A stretch of DNA of 23,301 nt, taken from the IMG/VR virus record IMGVR_UViG_3300006921_000166, positions 1 through 23,301 of that record; one strand, written 5' to 3'. The translations under genes and the position numbers were made by a program. A model generated the notes under the pieces. It had not been told where the DNA came from. It saw only the letters and a program-made list of their open reading frames with translations, and made no database searches. The stretch's first letter is position 1; every line of letters begins with the position of its first letter. The DNA comes from a virus. This document shows, piece after piece, positions 15,676-21,973 of the stretch.

Positions 15676-16040
15676 CTTAACAGTCTTACAGGTTCTTGAT
15701 ACCATAAGGTCTTTTCCTTTGGCTTTCCTAAAGTGTGAACTTCATAGTAAGCATTGTCTACCAACTTCTTCTGAGCATATACCCACTTGTAAAAGGTTCT
15801 GATGTTTAAGAAGGGTTCATCCTTTCCAAATCTTACACCCTGTCTAAATGCGTCTTGAATTTGGTTAAAAGTCATATTACCAAAACGCTTTTCTTGTATT
15901 AAGTCTTCTGCAAAGATTTTAGATAGTGAAGCTAAAGTCTGAGCGTCTGACCTGTGTCCTATTTCAACTGCTGTCTTAGCTACTAAGTCTAGGACTTTTT
16001 CAGTTAGTTCTTTTATGTTTTCTTGTTTTAATGGTTTCAT
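15672..16040 (-). CDS. Replication-associated hypothetical protein, possible helicase-loader-like
   Basis: An all-helical 122-residue protein with QTLASLSKIFAEDL, FGNMTFNQIQDAFRQGVRFG and NIRTFYKWVYAQKK. Small helical proteins of this shape that follow the replisome organiser in phages are often helicase loaders, but I see no decisive motif. ATG 16040 is preferred over 16064 because it makes an ATGA overlap with the preceding stop, the junction used throughout this operon. Confidence 0.5.
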   Translation of the reverse strand: MKPLKQENIKELTEKVLDLVAKTAVEIGHRSDAQTLASLSKIFAEDLIQEKRFGNMTFNQIQDAFRQGVRFGKDEPFLNIRTFYKWVYAQKKLVDNAYYEVHTLGKPKEKTLWYQEPVRLLR

Positions 16041-16723
16041 AATAATTCTTTTGCTTTTTGCCATTCATTAATTTGTGCGTCTAACTTACTCATTGTTTTA
16101 GGTTTTGGCTTATCCCATTTCTTTTGATTAGTTGCCCAAGTCTTCAGTCTTAACGATGTTTTCCAAGTTTTGTTTAATTCATATTTCATTTTAGTATTAG
16201 ACTTATTAGGCTCTGTCCAATAGTCAATGAAGCCATTTAAAATACTTTCATCATAATCAAAAGATAAAACCTCAAAAACAAATTCATCACGCCTATTAGA
16301 TATAGTATTATTCTTTATTTTTATTTCTTTATTCTTATTAATAGTTGTTAAGTTTGTTTCTGACAAGTCATTAAGTTTATTAACTACTAGTTGTTCAGTT
16401 TCTTCACAACTTAAGATTTTCAATAAGTTAGCTTCATTTATCTTGAAGTATTGCTTAGCAGGTATTCCTTTACGCTTAGTTTCTATTATTTGGTACTTTT
16501 TAAGCGTTTTAAGGACTTTTCTTTGCTGATATGAAGTTAGTGTAGTATCTCGTTCTATATTAGCTTCAGTATTAAAAAACCACCCATCAGTCATTCCATT
16601 GGCTATAAAGTATTCTTCTTTGCTAATTAGGTCAGCAAGTAGGACTGCACCCTTCAACCCCACCTGCTTCGCTAATTGCTTGTTTACTATTAAAAATGCT
16701 GAACTGCTTAATAAGTGCTTCAT
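16037..16723 (-). CDS. Replisome-organizer-like replication protein (winged-helix N-terminus)
   Basis: The N-terminal half (LIVNKQLAKQVGLKGAVLLA, GWFFNTEANIERDTTLTSYQ, KYQIIETKRKGIPAKQYFKI) is the winged-helix pattern of phage replisome organisers of the DnaD/replication-initiator type. An Asn/Lys-rich linker follows, then a C-terminal block with FIDYWTEPNK and KTWKTSLRLKTWATNQKKW, as in phage primosomal proteins. It probably binds the phage origin and recruits the helicase. The 228-residue length fits. ATG 16723 overlaps the preceding TGA. Confidence 0.7.
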   Translation of the reverse strand: MKHLLSSSAFLIVNKQLAKQVGLKGAVLLADLISKEEYFIANGMTDGWFFNTEANIERDTTLTSYQQRKVLKTLKKYQIIETKRKGIPAKQYFKINEANLLKILSCEETEQLVVNKLNDLSETNLTTINKNKEIKIKNNTISNRRDEFVFEVLSFDYDESILNGFIDYWTEPNKSNTKMKYELNKTWKTSLRLKTWATNQKKWDKPKPKTMSKLDAQINEWQKAKELL

Positions 16724-17226
16724 AATATTTTTACTGAATAGTTGTAATTTGACATTGCAAGTTTAACATTTTCTAATTGATTAGAGAAGTCAAAGTAAGA
16801 AGTTTTTATAATACATAAAGCTTCTCCACTTGTTACCTCTAACAATACTTGAGGTTTACTTTCCTTAACTCCACTTTTTATCAGGTGACTCTTAAGGAAG
16901 TCAGAGTCTAAGAAAGTCATCTTTGAACTACTTAATTCTTTGTATGCTGTGTAAACTTTATTGAATACGTTTCTATATTTTCCCCAAGTAGCGTAATTAC
17001 TCCTATGCATTTTTTCGTAGTGGTAAATTAAAGACCTATCACGATTAATAACCTTAGCTATTACAGTCTGATGTATATCTTCTTCAGCTCTTGCAATAAC
17101 ACTAGCTACACTTCTAGCTATTTGTACATCTTGTTTCCTTGTCTTTTCACCTAACGAGCCTTTAGGCAACCCCAATACACTTGTAGTGAGGTTGCAAAGG
17201 TCTTTAAAATTATCTTCAGTAGTCAT
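16720..17226 (-). CDS. DnaA C-terminal-like HTH DNA-binding protein
   Basis: Residues about 10-75 (GEKTRKQDVQIARSVASVIA...VIAKVINRDRSLIYHYEKMH) follow the DnaA domain IV helix-turn-helix: an Arg-rich helix with ARSVA, then IxRDRSLIYH in place of the DnaA DHSTVxHA signature. This suggests a double-stranded DNA binder, possibly an origin recogniser for phage replication. No AAA+ domain is present. ATG 17226 is preferred over the GTG at 17250: it follows the SSB stop by one base. It overlaps the next gene by ATGA. Confidence 0.65.
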   Translation of the reverse strand: MTTEDNFKDLCNLTTSVLGLPKGSLGEKTRKQDVQIARSVASVIARAEEDIHQTVIAKVINRDRSLIYHYEKMHRSNYATWGKYRNVFNKVYTAYKELSSSKMTFLDSDFLKSHLIKSGVKESKPQVLLEVTSGEALCIIKTSYFDFSNQLENVKLAMSNYNYSVKIL

Positions 17227-17227
17227 C

Positions 17228-17569
17228 TTAGAAAGGTAAATCTCCTTCACCGTTAAGCATATTATCTTTATTATCTAATAAATTGCCTGAAGCTTTGTCG
17301 CTTTCATTAGTGAAGAAATATCCATCTATATTATGGAAATATCTACCGTTATATTCTCTTGAATAAACATTACAAAGAACTGATACATCCATACCTACTT
17401 CTAGCTTGTTCATTGAATCCATCTTATCACCGAAGGCACTAATACAGACTTCATTATTAAACTCTCCACCTGTATCAATTAAGATAAATTGTTTCTTCCA
17501 TTGTTTTCCTGCTTGGCTAACTCCTGACTCAGCAGCTAACTTTTTTACTAATTTTCCTCTTACTTCCAT
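17228..17569 (-). CDS. DUF3127 OB-fold protein, probable single-stranded DNA-binding protein
   Basis: MEVRGKLVKKLAAESGVSQA, QWKKQFILIDTGG, VCISAFGDK and YSREYNGRYFHNIDGYFF match the DUF3127 pattern known mainly from Bacteroidota, predicted to be an OB fold. The last residues, GEGDLPF, mimic the acidic-Phe tip by which bacterial SSB recruits partner proteins. The 113-residue length is typical. With the neighbouring DnaA-like and replication genes, this is probably the phage SSB. The leader (17570-17608) contains a small CCTG/CAGG inverted repeat. Confidence 0.7.
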   Translation of the reverse strand: MEVRGKLVKKLAAESGVSQAGKQWKKQFILIDTGGEFNNEVCISAFGDKMDSMNKLEVGMDVSVLCNVYSREYNGRYFHNIDGYFFTNESDKASGNLLDNKDNMLNGEGDLPF

Positions 17570-17608
17570 TTTTATTGTGCCTGTTTTTGCAGGTCTTTAT
17601 TAATTAAA

Positions 17609-17998
17609 TTATTGTTTCTTAAAATCTTCTGATTCATCTTCACCGAATACTCCTAGCTCATAGAATCCTGTAAGCTTTAGTACAGCTCTTGACATTGCTC
17701 TTTTCTCAGCCATCTCCATTACATACCAACTATTTGTATTTCCGTCCTTGTAGCCTTCTCCTTTAAGTGCAGAGCCAAATGTTTGTATTATTCTATCGTC
17801 CCCATTGTCTGCATCTGCCTGAAGGACTGCAAAATCTTTTTCGCATTTAATTACTGTGTAATCAATATTAATACCCTCAATAGCCTGTATCTTTTCAATA
17901 CCACTTCTTGTCAAGATAATGTAGTGCTGATGTTTAAAGACATCATCTTTTGTTAGATTGTACTTAATGTACTTTTCTTTTAGTGCTTCTGTTTTCAT
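17609..17998 (-). CDS. Possible recombination/annealing-associated protein, 129 aa
   Basis: The C-terminal block WYVMEMAEKRAMSRAVLKLT followed by GFYEL and GEDESEDF (about residues 91-126) resembles the AEKRAxxRAVLKLxG stretch of phage proteins encoded next to single-strand annealing proteins of the Erf/Rad52/RecT type. The N-terminal part has DYTVIKCEKDFAVLQADAD strands. It stands directly before the SSB-like gene, a normal place for an annealase. This is only a resemblance, and the protein is shorter than a full Erf or RecT, so the function is tentative. Confidence 0.5.
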   Translation of the reverse strand: MKTEALKEKYIKYNLTKDDVFKHQHYIILTRSGIEKIQAIEGINIDYTVIKCEKDFAVLQADADNGDDRIIQTFGSALKGEGYKDGNTNSWYVMEMAEKRAMSRAVLKLTGFYELGVFGEDESEDFKKQ

Positions 17999-18069
17999 AT
18001 ATTTCTACCTATGTTAATTGGCTAGGATTTTTGCCTGTTTATAATTTTGTTAAAAATACTAAATTTATT

Positions 18070-18378
18070 TTAAAAGTTCTGTATTAAAAAACTTTTTTCT
18101 CCTACAGGAATTGTAATTGTATGGTCAGTGATACCTTCCCAATCCTCTATATCTTGAAATTCTTCGCAAGTATAATTAGCTTTAAATTCATCCAAATCAT
18201 CATACTCTGTAAAGTCGCAGCATAAAGCTATACCATCAAATTCCCACTCTTGCCCTGTATCTTCTTCAAATTCTTCAAAGTAATCAAATAAAGCTCTTAA
18301 TCCTGCACGACTGAAATTGTTTGGTCTATGTCTTTCAAACCATAGTCCGAAATCATAAAAATTCATTGTTGTTTTCAT
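18070..18378 (-). CDS. Acidic hypothetical protein, 102 aa
   Basis: Very acidic (EEFEEDTGQEWEFD, EYDDLDEFKANY), ending in SFLIQNF. I recognise the pattern LFDYFEEFEEDTG...FDGIALCCDFTEYDDLDEF as a small protein common in unrelated phages, without an assigned function. The charge could fit DNA mimicry against host defences, which is speculative. Start ATG 18378 overlaps the previous stop (ATGA). After its stop comes a 71-nt AT-rich gap (17999-18069) in which I see no ORF or clear promoter. Confidence 0.7.
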   Translation of the reverse strand: MKTTMNFYDFGLWFERHRPNNFSRAGLRALFDYFEEFEEDTGQEWEFDGIALCCDFTEYDDLDEFKANYTCEEFQDIEDWEGITDHTITIPVGEKSFLIQNF

Positions 18379-18572
18379 TTCTTTTGTATGTATTTAATTG
18401 TTTGTTCTTTAATGTATTCTATTTTTTCTTTGTCTATCCATTCTAAGAAGTTAAATGCATCAAAGCATAGTGTAAAGTCTTCTCCCATTTCATCTTTACC
18501 CCTTAGGTGTAGTTCATTATCTACACATTGAAATGTATTTATCTCGTGTAGTCTTTTGTGTATTTCTGTCAT
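18375..18572 (-). CDS. Hypothetical protein, 65 aa
   Basis: Small charged protein joined by ATGA overlaps to both neighbours, which strongly supports translation as part of the early operon. Contains ELHLRGKDEMGEDFTLCFDA and a helical Lys/Glu end. No motif recognised. Confidence 0.65.
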   Translation of the reverse strand: MTEIHKRLHEINTFQCVDNELHLRGKDEMGEDFTLCFDAFNFLEWIDKEKIEYIKEQTIKYIQKK

Positions 18573-18946
18573 ATTAAATTTATTATTATTGGTGAATTAT
18601 TATTTTCTTTATAGTGTTTTAAGTATTCAGGCTTCAACTCAACATCCCAACTATCTTTCTGTTGCCATCCGTAAGTCTTTAGCATTTCACAAAACTTCCT
18701 GAAGCATTGTAAAGCAGTTCCTACAACTATTACTGACCTGTTGTTGTAGCTCATATCATTATTAAAATGACCTGAAACTCTATCGTAAGTACAAACTCCT
18801 GCTTGTTGGTAATCAGGTTTCAAATACCATTCTTCAGCTATTACTTTAGTATTGTCTATTGGCTTTCCTGTAAAGAAGGAAATCTTAGGTTCGTTGTAAT
18901 CAACATAAGTTGAGTGTTCTAAGTATTCTGCGTCTTGTATTGTCAT
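18569..18946 (-). CDS. Hypothetical protein, 125 aa
   Basis: I choose ATG 18946 (MTIQDAEYLEHSTYV) rather than the upstream TTG at 18970, because it follows the previous stop by one base as in neighbouring genes. Contains FFTGKPIDNTKVIAEEWYLK, a mixed alpha/beta body, two Cys (CTYDRV, CFRKFCEM) and a short hydrophobic SPIIINLI end. Not recognised. Its TGA overlaps the next ATG (ATGA). Confidence 0.65.
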   Translation of the reverse strand: MTIQDAEYLEHSTYVDYNEPKISFFTGKPIDNTKVIAEEWYLKPDYQQAGVCTYDRVSGHFNNDMSYNNRSVIVVGTALQCFRKFCEMLKTYGWQQKDSWDVELKPEYLKHYKENNNSPIIINLI

Positions 18947-18947
18947 A

Positions 18948-19157
18948 TTAAAATCTGTTATTAAAGTCAAGTGAGTTGTAGTAGTTGTCTTCTACTTTTA
19001 TATATAAATCTCTAACTACTTGAAAAGACAATAGATTAAGCCCATGCTTAGACAAAGCCGTATTGTTAGGTAATAACTCAGGTTTATTAGTTTGTACGTC
19101 TAACAAGCTTATAATAGCTTCCTGTTTAGTGTTTGCTTCTTTTAATTTGAATTTCAT
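18948..19157 (-). CDS. Hypothetical protein, 69 aa
   Basis: Starts with the ATG shared with the stop of the 35-aa gene. A Lys-rich N-terminus (MKFKLKEANTKQEAIISLLD) is followed by a helical middle and a polar end (YYNSLDFNNRF). No known motif. Its stop lies one base before the ATG of the next gene (TAATATG). Confidence 0.6.
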   Translation of the reverse strand: MKFKLKEANTKQEAIISLLDVQTNKPELLPNNTALSKHGLNLLSFQVVRDLYIKVEDNYYNSLDFNNRF

Positions 19158-19264
19158 TATCTTAAGTTAAAAAATAGTTCTACTAAAGTAATAGTACCTA
19201 GCAGTATGTATAAGCAGCCGTAAAGAGCAGCCATTCCTAAAATTGTGTTAAATATCTTTTTCAT
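19157..19264 (-). CDS. Tiny single-pass membrane protein, 35 aa
   Basis: ATG at 19264 gives 35 codons ending in TAA at 19157, whose final A is the A of the next gene's ATG (TAATG). The product, MKKIFNTILGMAALYGCLYI onwards, is one hydrophobic helix (about residues 7-32) with a basic start and NLR end. Short, coupled and directly after a hairpin leader; a role at the membrane is likely, but the function is unknown. Confidence 0.6.
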   Translation of the reverse strand: MKKIFNTILGMAALYGCLYILLGTITLVELFFNLR

Positions 19265-19278
19265 ATTGTTTGTTTTGT

Positions 19279-19296
19279 GGGGGTTTTTACACCCCC
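19279..19296 (-). promoter_or_regulatory. GC-rich hairpin in the leader of a tiny membrane protein
   Basis: The minus strand can form a 6-bp stem, GGGGGT paired with ACCCCC, around the loop GTAAAA, in otherwise very AT-rich DNA between the 85-aa gene and the 35-aa gene. No T-run follows, so it is not a standard terminator. It could attenuate transcription, protect the mRNA or affect translation of the next gene. Confidence 0.45.
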
Positions 19297-19304
19297 TGAT
19301 TAAT

Positions 19305-19562
19305 TTATTTTCTAGTAGTTATTTTAGTGTTTAACTCTATTTTCTCATCTCCTTTGTAGTCATATCCATTTATGTAAATGTTCATATTAACTGAGTTGGA
19401 TTGATTATTGTAAGACATTTCGTCTTTATATATTTTTGTTTCAATACCTACAGTTCTAAAACTGTCATTCATAAATAAGTTAAGATTAGCATTATCAGTT
19501 CCGAATTTTTTTTCTGCTTCTGCTATCCATTCTTTTAAATCTTTTAGTGTTTTGATTTCCAT
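19305..19562 (-). CDS. Hypothetical early protein, 85 aa
   Basis: First gene after the promoter at 19592. It starts MEIKTLKDLKEWI, a helical Lys/Glu-rich N-terminus, followed by a polar Asn- and Tyr-rich part predicted mostly strand (NMNIYINGYDYKGDEKIEL). No signal peptide, membrane segment or known motif. The position suggests an immediate-early function such as host takeover, but nothing in the sequence proves it. Confidence 0.65.
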   Translation of the reverse strand: MEIKTLKDLKEWIAEAEKKFGTDNANLNLFMNDSFRTVGIETKIYKDEMSYNNQSNSVNMNIYINGYDYKGDEKIELNTKITTRK

Positions 19563-19737
19563 TTTGTTTATTTTTTAGAATTATTATGAAGCAAAGATAA
19601 AACCTTTTTTTGAATTAACAAAGTTTTAAACTAACTTTTTAACAGAATAGTTGAAAAATAGTTATTCCTTATCTAGTAAATGATACTAAAATAAATTTAA
19701 AAAAAGATTGAAAAAAGGTAAAAAAAGGGGTTAAAAC
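19563..19737. other. AT-rich non-coding gap between the late and early blocks
   Basis: These 175 bases contain no supportable ORF. They hold long A and T runs after the phosphoesterase stop (minus-strand T-rich tracts near 19685-19735, possibly termination-assisting but without a convincing stem) and one near-perfect Bacteroidota promoter close to the early gene. It is the longest non-coding stretch in the window and divides the lysis genes from the early genes. Confidence 0.6.
19592..19622 (-). promoter_or_regulatory. Bacteroidota sigma-70-type promoter for the early operon
   Basis: On the minus strand, TTTG (19622-19619) is followed after exactly 19 nt by TATCTTTG (19599-19592), matching the Bacteroidota -33/-7 consensus TTTG-N19-TAnnTTTG. 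Transcription would start near 19586, leaving a short leader of about 24 nt before the ATG at 19562. The match supports host RNA polymerase reading the early genes, and supports the host phylum. Confidence 0.8.
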
Positions 19738-20484
19738 CTATAAAGGCATCAACAAATTGATTGGTGTTTTACCGTTATTTAGCACAACTACACAGCCGAC
19801 AGCAGGTTTCTTGCCGTATTTAGCGTAAGCCATTGCGTAACTTTCGTGGTCTATTCCACAACCAACTTGAACTCCAAAGATTCTAAAGTTCTGTCCTACA
19901 AAATTCTGAACATAACATTGGGTATGTAAATGTCCTTGTACTGTATTCATCATATCAGCTCTACACTTAGTTGAAGCAGTACCCCCTTCTCCATGACAAT
20001 ATTGAACTCCGTCTAACTCATAGCGTTCAACAAAGTTCCATTCAGGAGTTTCTAGTACTTCTTTATAAGACTTAATCCATTTAGAAGGTATTGCTGATGT
20101 CTGAGCTTTACGCATTATAATTCTATCATGGTTTCCGATTAGAACTGTAGCTTTAGGAAAAGCGTCACGCCAACGAGCAATACGACTTATAGCCAATTCT
20201 AGCTCCTCTAAGCCACCCATACCATCAGCTGAGGTTTCATGGTAGCTTGAATAGTGGTTGTCTATTACATCACCAATAAAGATAACCTCTGTGCAGTTAA
20301 AGGTTTCATATTGTTCTAAGCACCAATCAAGGTAGCTATCTAAACAGAATGGTTCATGTAGGTCACCAATAACTAAGACATTCCTAGTTTCTGATTCTCT
20401 CATCTTCTGTAAAGCAGCTACCTCGTGAGGTTTTAGTCTGTAACGATTACTTCTTAGCAACGTCTGCGATTCCTTGACCGACAA
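19738..20484 (-). CDS. Calcineurin-like metallophosphoesterase, non-ATG start
   Basis: All the metal-binding blocks of the calcineurin-like phosphoesterase fold are visible in order: GDLHEP (D41, H43), GDVIDNH (D72, N76), GNHDR (N118, H119), a His in YCHGEG (H164) and GHLHT (H185, H187). The enzyme hydrolyses phosphomono- or diesters with two metal ions; its phage substrate is unknown. There is no ATG before the core: the first (20403) would remove the NRYRLKPHE segment I expect in relatives. The start is therefore TTG 20484, or TTG 20460, which has AAGGAA 9 nt upstream. Both overlap the holin 3' end. It is the last gene before the main promoter gap. Confidence 0.85.
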   Translation of the reverse strand: MSVKESQTLLRSNRYRLKPHEVAALQKMRESETRNVLVIGDLHEPFCLDSYLDWCLEQYETFNCTEVIFIGDVIDNHYSSYHETSADGMGGLEELELAISRIARWRDAFPKATVLIGNHDRIIMRKAQTSAIPSKWIKSYKEVLETPEWNFVERYELDGVQYCHGEGGTASTKCRADMMNTVQGHLHTQCYVQNFVGQNFRIFGVQVGCGIDHESYAMAYAKYGKKPAVGCVVVLNNGKTPINLLMPL

Positions 20485-20641
20485 TAAGAACTAATATTGC
20501 GTGATACAATTCTGTAGCTGTTGCTTCATCAACCCCTAAGAATGTTACAATAGCAGGAACTACTACTGAACCGATTGCGTACCAAAACTTCTTTGACTTT
20601 AACATCTGTCCGATAAGATACTTCTCTAAAAACTTTTTCAT
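20447..20641 (-). CDS. Holin-like small membrane protein, 64 aa
   Basis: Two hydrophobic segments (about residues 20-37 and 45-60) are separated by a short acidic DEATATE loop, with a Lys-rich N-terminus (KKFLEKYLI) and a VAKK tail. The length, topology and position between the DUF5675 lysis candidate and the metallophosphoesterase fit a holin, which accumulates in the inner membrane and triggers lysis at a set time. The ATG at 20641 lies just after the DUF5675 stop. Its 3' end is overlapped by the start of the phosphoesterase gene. Confidence 0.6.
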   Translation of the reverse strand: MKKFLEKYLIGQMLKSKKFWYAIGSVVVPAIVTFLGVDEATATELYHAILVLIVGQGIADVAKK

Positions 20642-20643
20642 AA

Positions 20644-21183
20644 TTATTTATTTTTGATTATTAAATTAATGTTTTCGCCGCCCAAATTAAGTATTTCTTT
20701 GATAACTAAGTCCATAGCCAATGTTGAGTTATAAACAACGTCTTGTTCACTTCCTTGTCCTACTAGAATACAACCCCTAGTGTCTTCAGCCCTGTTACCT
20801 CTATGAAATAATATCCAATCCCTATTAGGAACATCTTCAACCAACAAGTGTAAGTAATCCCTACTAGCTGATTCTCTTGGAAGTCTAAGTCTTACTTTAT
20901 AATTACCTTCAGGAATACAGCTTATATTTCTTTTATTGTCTAAATAAGGGTTCTCTAATGTATCACAGAACCTTTCACCATTTATAAAAAGTTCTCCCAT
21001 TGTAGAGTTTTCCGTAAAAGTATCTCTGATGATTAAAAGATTAACGCCCTTGACCTTTGTAGGTTGTTTTAAAGCCGTTCTGTCCTTTACTTGCGTTTTT
21101 AGAGTGTATACCCTTTCTTTTCTTTCTAGTACTCTTAAAAGAGCTTGTATTAACTTTACGAGCCATCTATTTATTTTTTTCAA
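20644..21183 (-). CDS. DUF5675 family protein, probable cell-wall-active lysis enzyme; start uncertain
   Basis: The conserved part starts near LLIIRDTFTENSTMGELFINGE (from about residue 49) and includes ALEN-type strands, IPEGNYKVRLR and the signature FHRGNRAEDTRGCILVG (H127, N130, D134, C138 in TTG numbering). The spaced His and Gly-Cys recall L,D-transpeptidase folds, so a peptidoglycan-acting role in lysis is likely, supported by the holin-like gene directly downstream. The start is a problem: the only ATG (21000) cuts into the domain, and the only other standard start is TTG 21183, which adds 46 residues that shadow the 41-aa gene. A non-standard start near 21045 (GTT AAT CTT), just after that gene's stop, would fit the domain best. 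Domain call good, start poor. Confidence 0.65.
   Translation of the reverse strand: MKKINRWLVKLIQALLRVLERKERVYTLKTQVKDRTALKQPTKVKGVNLLIIRDTFTENSTMGELFINGERFCDTLENPYLDNKRNISCIPEGNYKVRLRLPRESASRDYLHLLVEDVPNRDWILFHRGNRAEDTRGCILVGQGSEQDVVYNSTLAMDLVIKEILNLGGENINLIIKNK
21041..21166 (-). CDS. Tiny highly basic conserved-type protein, 41 aa
   Basis: ATG at 21166 abuts the preceding TAG; 41 codons to TAA at 21041. The product begins MARKVNTSSFKSTRKKRKG and ends TTYKGQGR. I recognise this pattern (Lys/Arg-rich, KGIHSK centre, YxGQGR end) as a small protein recurring in Bacteroidota phage genomes, function unknown; a nucleic-acid-binding role is only a guess from charge. The frame of the following DUF5675 gene, if started at its TTG, would run through this whole gene in a different frame, so one of the two starts needs revising. 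Confidence 0.6.
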   Translation of the reverse strand: MARKVNTSSFKSTRKKRKGIHSKNASKGQNGFKTTYKGQGR

Positions 21184-21325
21184 ATTGAATGAATTTATAT
21201 ATAGTAAAACTAATTGCTAGAGTAAGTGAAACTAGCGTTAGTACTTCGTTACAGTCTGTGATGCTAAAAGCTATTGCCGAGCTGTTAGCTAACCCTACTT
21301 GTAGAGTGTCTTTTACTTCTGTCAT
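21167..21325 (-). CDS. Small single-pass membrane protein, 52 aa, possible lysis or holin accessory
   Basis: ATG at 21325, TAG at 21167, 52 codons. Residues about 28-46 (VLTLVSLTLAISFTIYKFI) form one clear transmembrane helix, followed by a charged FEKNK tail; the N-terminal half is mildly hydrophobic. It sits directly before the lysis genes, which suggests a membrane role in lysis, but this is inference. The stop is immediately followed by the ATG of the 41-aa gene (TAGATG), and the start lies inside the 38-aa gene, consistent with translational coupling. Confidence 0.55.
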   Translation of the reverse strand: MTEVKDTLQVGLANSSAIAFSITDCNEVLTLVSLTLAISFTIYKFIQFEKNK

Positions 21326-21401
21326 TGTTTTTTGTTTTTTTATCTAAGTAGGACTTCAACTTAGTGACGTTCTTAGTTTTAGGTTTATAGTGTTTCTTCA
21401 T
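21285..21401 (-). CDS. Tiny basic protein, 38 aa, unknown function
   Basis: Read directly from the sequence: ATG at 21401 overlaps the connector stop as TAATG, and the frame runs 38 codons to TAA at 21285. The product is strongly basic (about a third Lys/Arg, MKKHYKPKTKN start). Its last 41 nt overlap the next small gene in another frame. The TAATG coupling is the same junction used by many certain genes in this window, which is the main argument that it is real. No family recognised. Confidence 0.45.
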   Translation of the reverse strand: MKKHYKPKTKNVTKLKSYLDKKTKNNDRSKRHSTSRVS

Positions 21402-21973
21402 TAATCAGATGCGTTTAGGAAGTTTCTTAAAGTAAGTTTAGTTCCTTGCTGCATTGGTCTTTCAAGGTTCATTCCATTATAGTAAGCATTTTGGTCAGGG
21501 TTCACATCACTTCCTGAGTTGGTAGAGTATTCAGGGAAGCTAGAAGTATTATTGCAAATGTAGTCAATCATTCGTTCCGTGTAGTATTCTGCTGTGTTTC
21601 TTACTTCTTCTCTTAAGTGTTGGCTTTCTTCTGTGCTTAAAGCGTTTCCTGTTTCTGAAGTCTTAGAATAGATATTGCCGTTCTCAATCTTAAATCTTAA
21701 AAAAGGGATAGCGTGGTAAAACGCCCAATTCGGTAGCATGTCACCTATGTAGTCATTTAATAGGGTTGCGTAGGCTTCGTTTCCTGCATTACCTACTGTT
21801 CCTGCTGTAATTAAATCTTTAAGCTTTTGATTCAAGTCAGTACCTAGCTTAGTTTCTACATAGAGCTTCTGTGCTTGACGAACATAAGGAAGTAATAGGT
21901 CTACATCAACATTAAGATTAATTGCTGTAGAGTCCTTTAATTTCGCTTCTGATATAAATAGTACGTATGCCAT
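21401..21973 (-). CDS. Head-tail connector-like protein (DUF6712-like)
   Basis: This 190-residue, mostly helical protein begins immediately after the portal (TAATG overlap). Its FISEAKLKDSTAIN start, the LPYVRQAQKLYVETKLG helix and the NWAFYHAIPFLRFKIEN segment resemble the connector proteins that follow the portal in Bacteroidota phages, which sit under the portal and link head to tail. The assignment rests on position and general resemblance, so the family name is tentative. The ATG at 21973 is the natural start. Its own stop overlaps the ATG of a tiny basic protein. Confidence 0.55.
   Translation of the reverse strand: MAYVLFISEAKLKDSTAINLNVDVDLLLPYVRQAQKLYVETKLGTDLNQKLKDLITAGTVGNAGNEAYATLLNDYIGDMLPNWAFYHAIPFLRFKIENGNIYSKTSETGNALSTEESQHLREEVRNTAEYYTERMIDYICNNTSSFPEYSTNSGSDVNPDQNAYYNGMNLERPMQQGTKLTLRNFLNASD

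Noticed and set aside
17580-17593. CCTG-TTTTTG-CAGG inverted repeat as a terminator before the SSB gene
   Set aside because: The stem is only 4-5 bp with no T-run after it on the coding strand, and genes continue directly.
19720-19740. GGTT/AACC with T-run after the phosphoesterase as a terminator
   Set aside because: The loop would be two bases, too tight for a stable hairpin.
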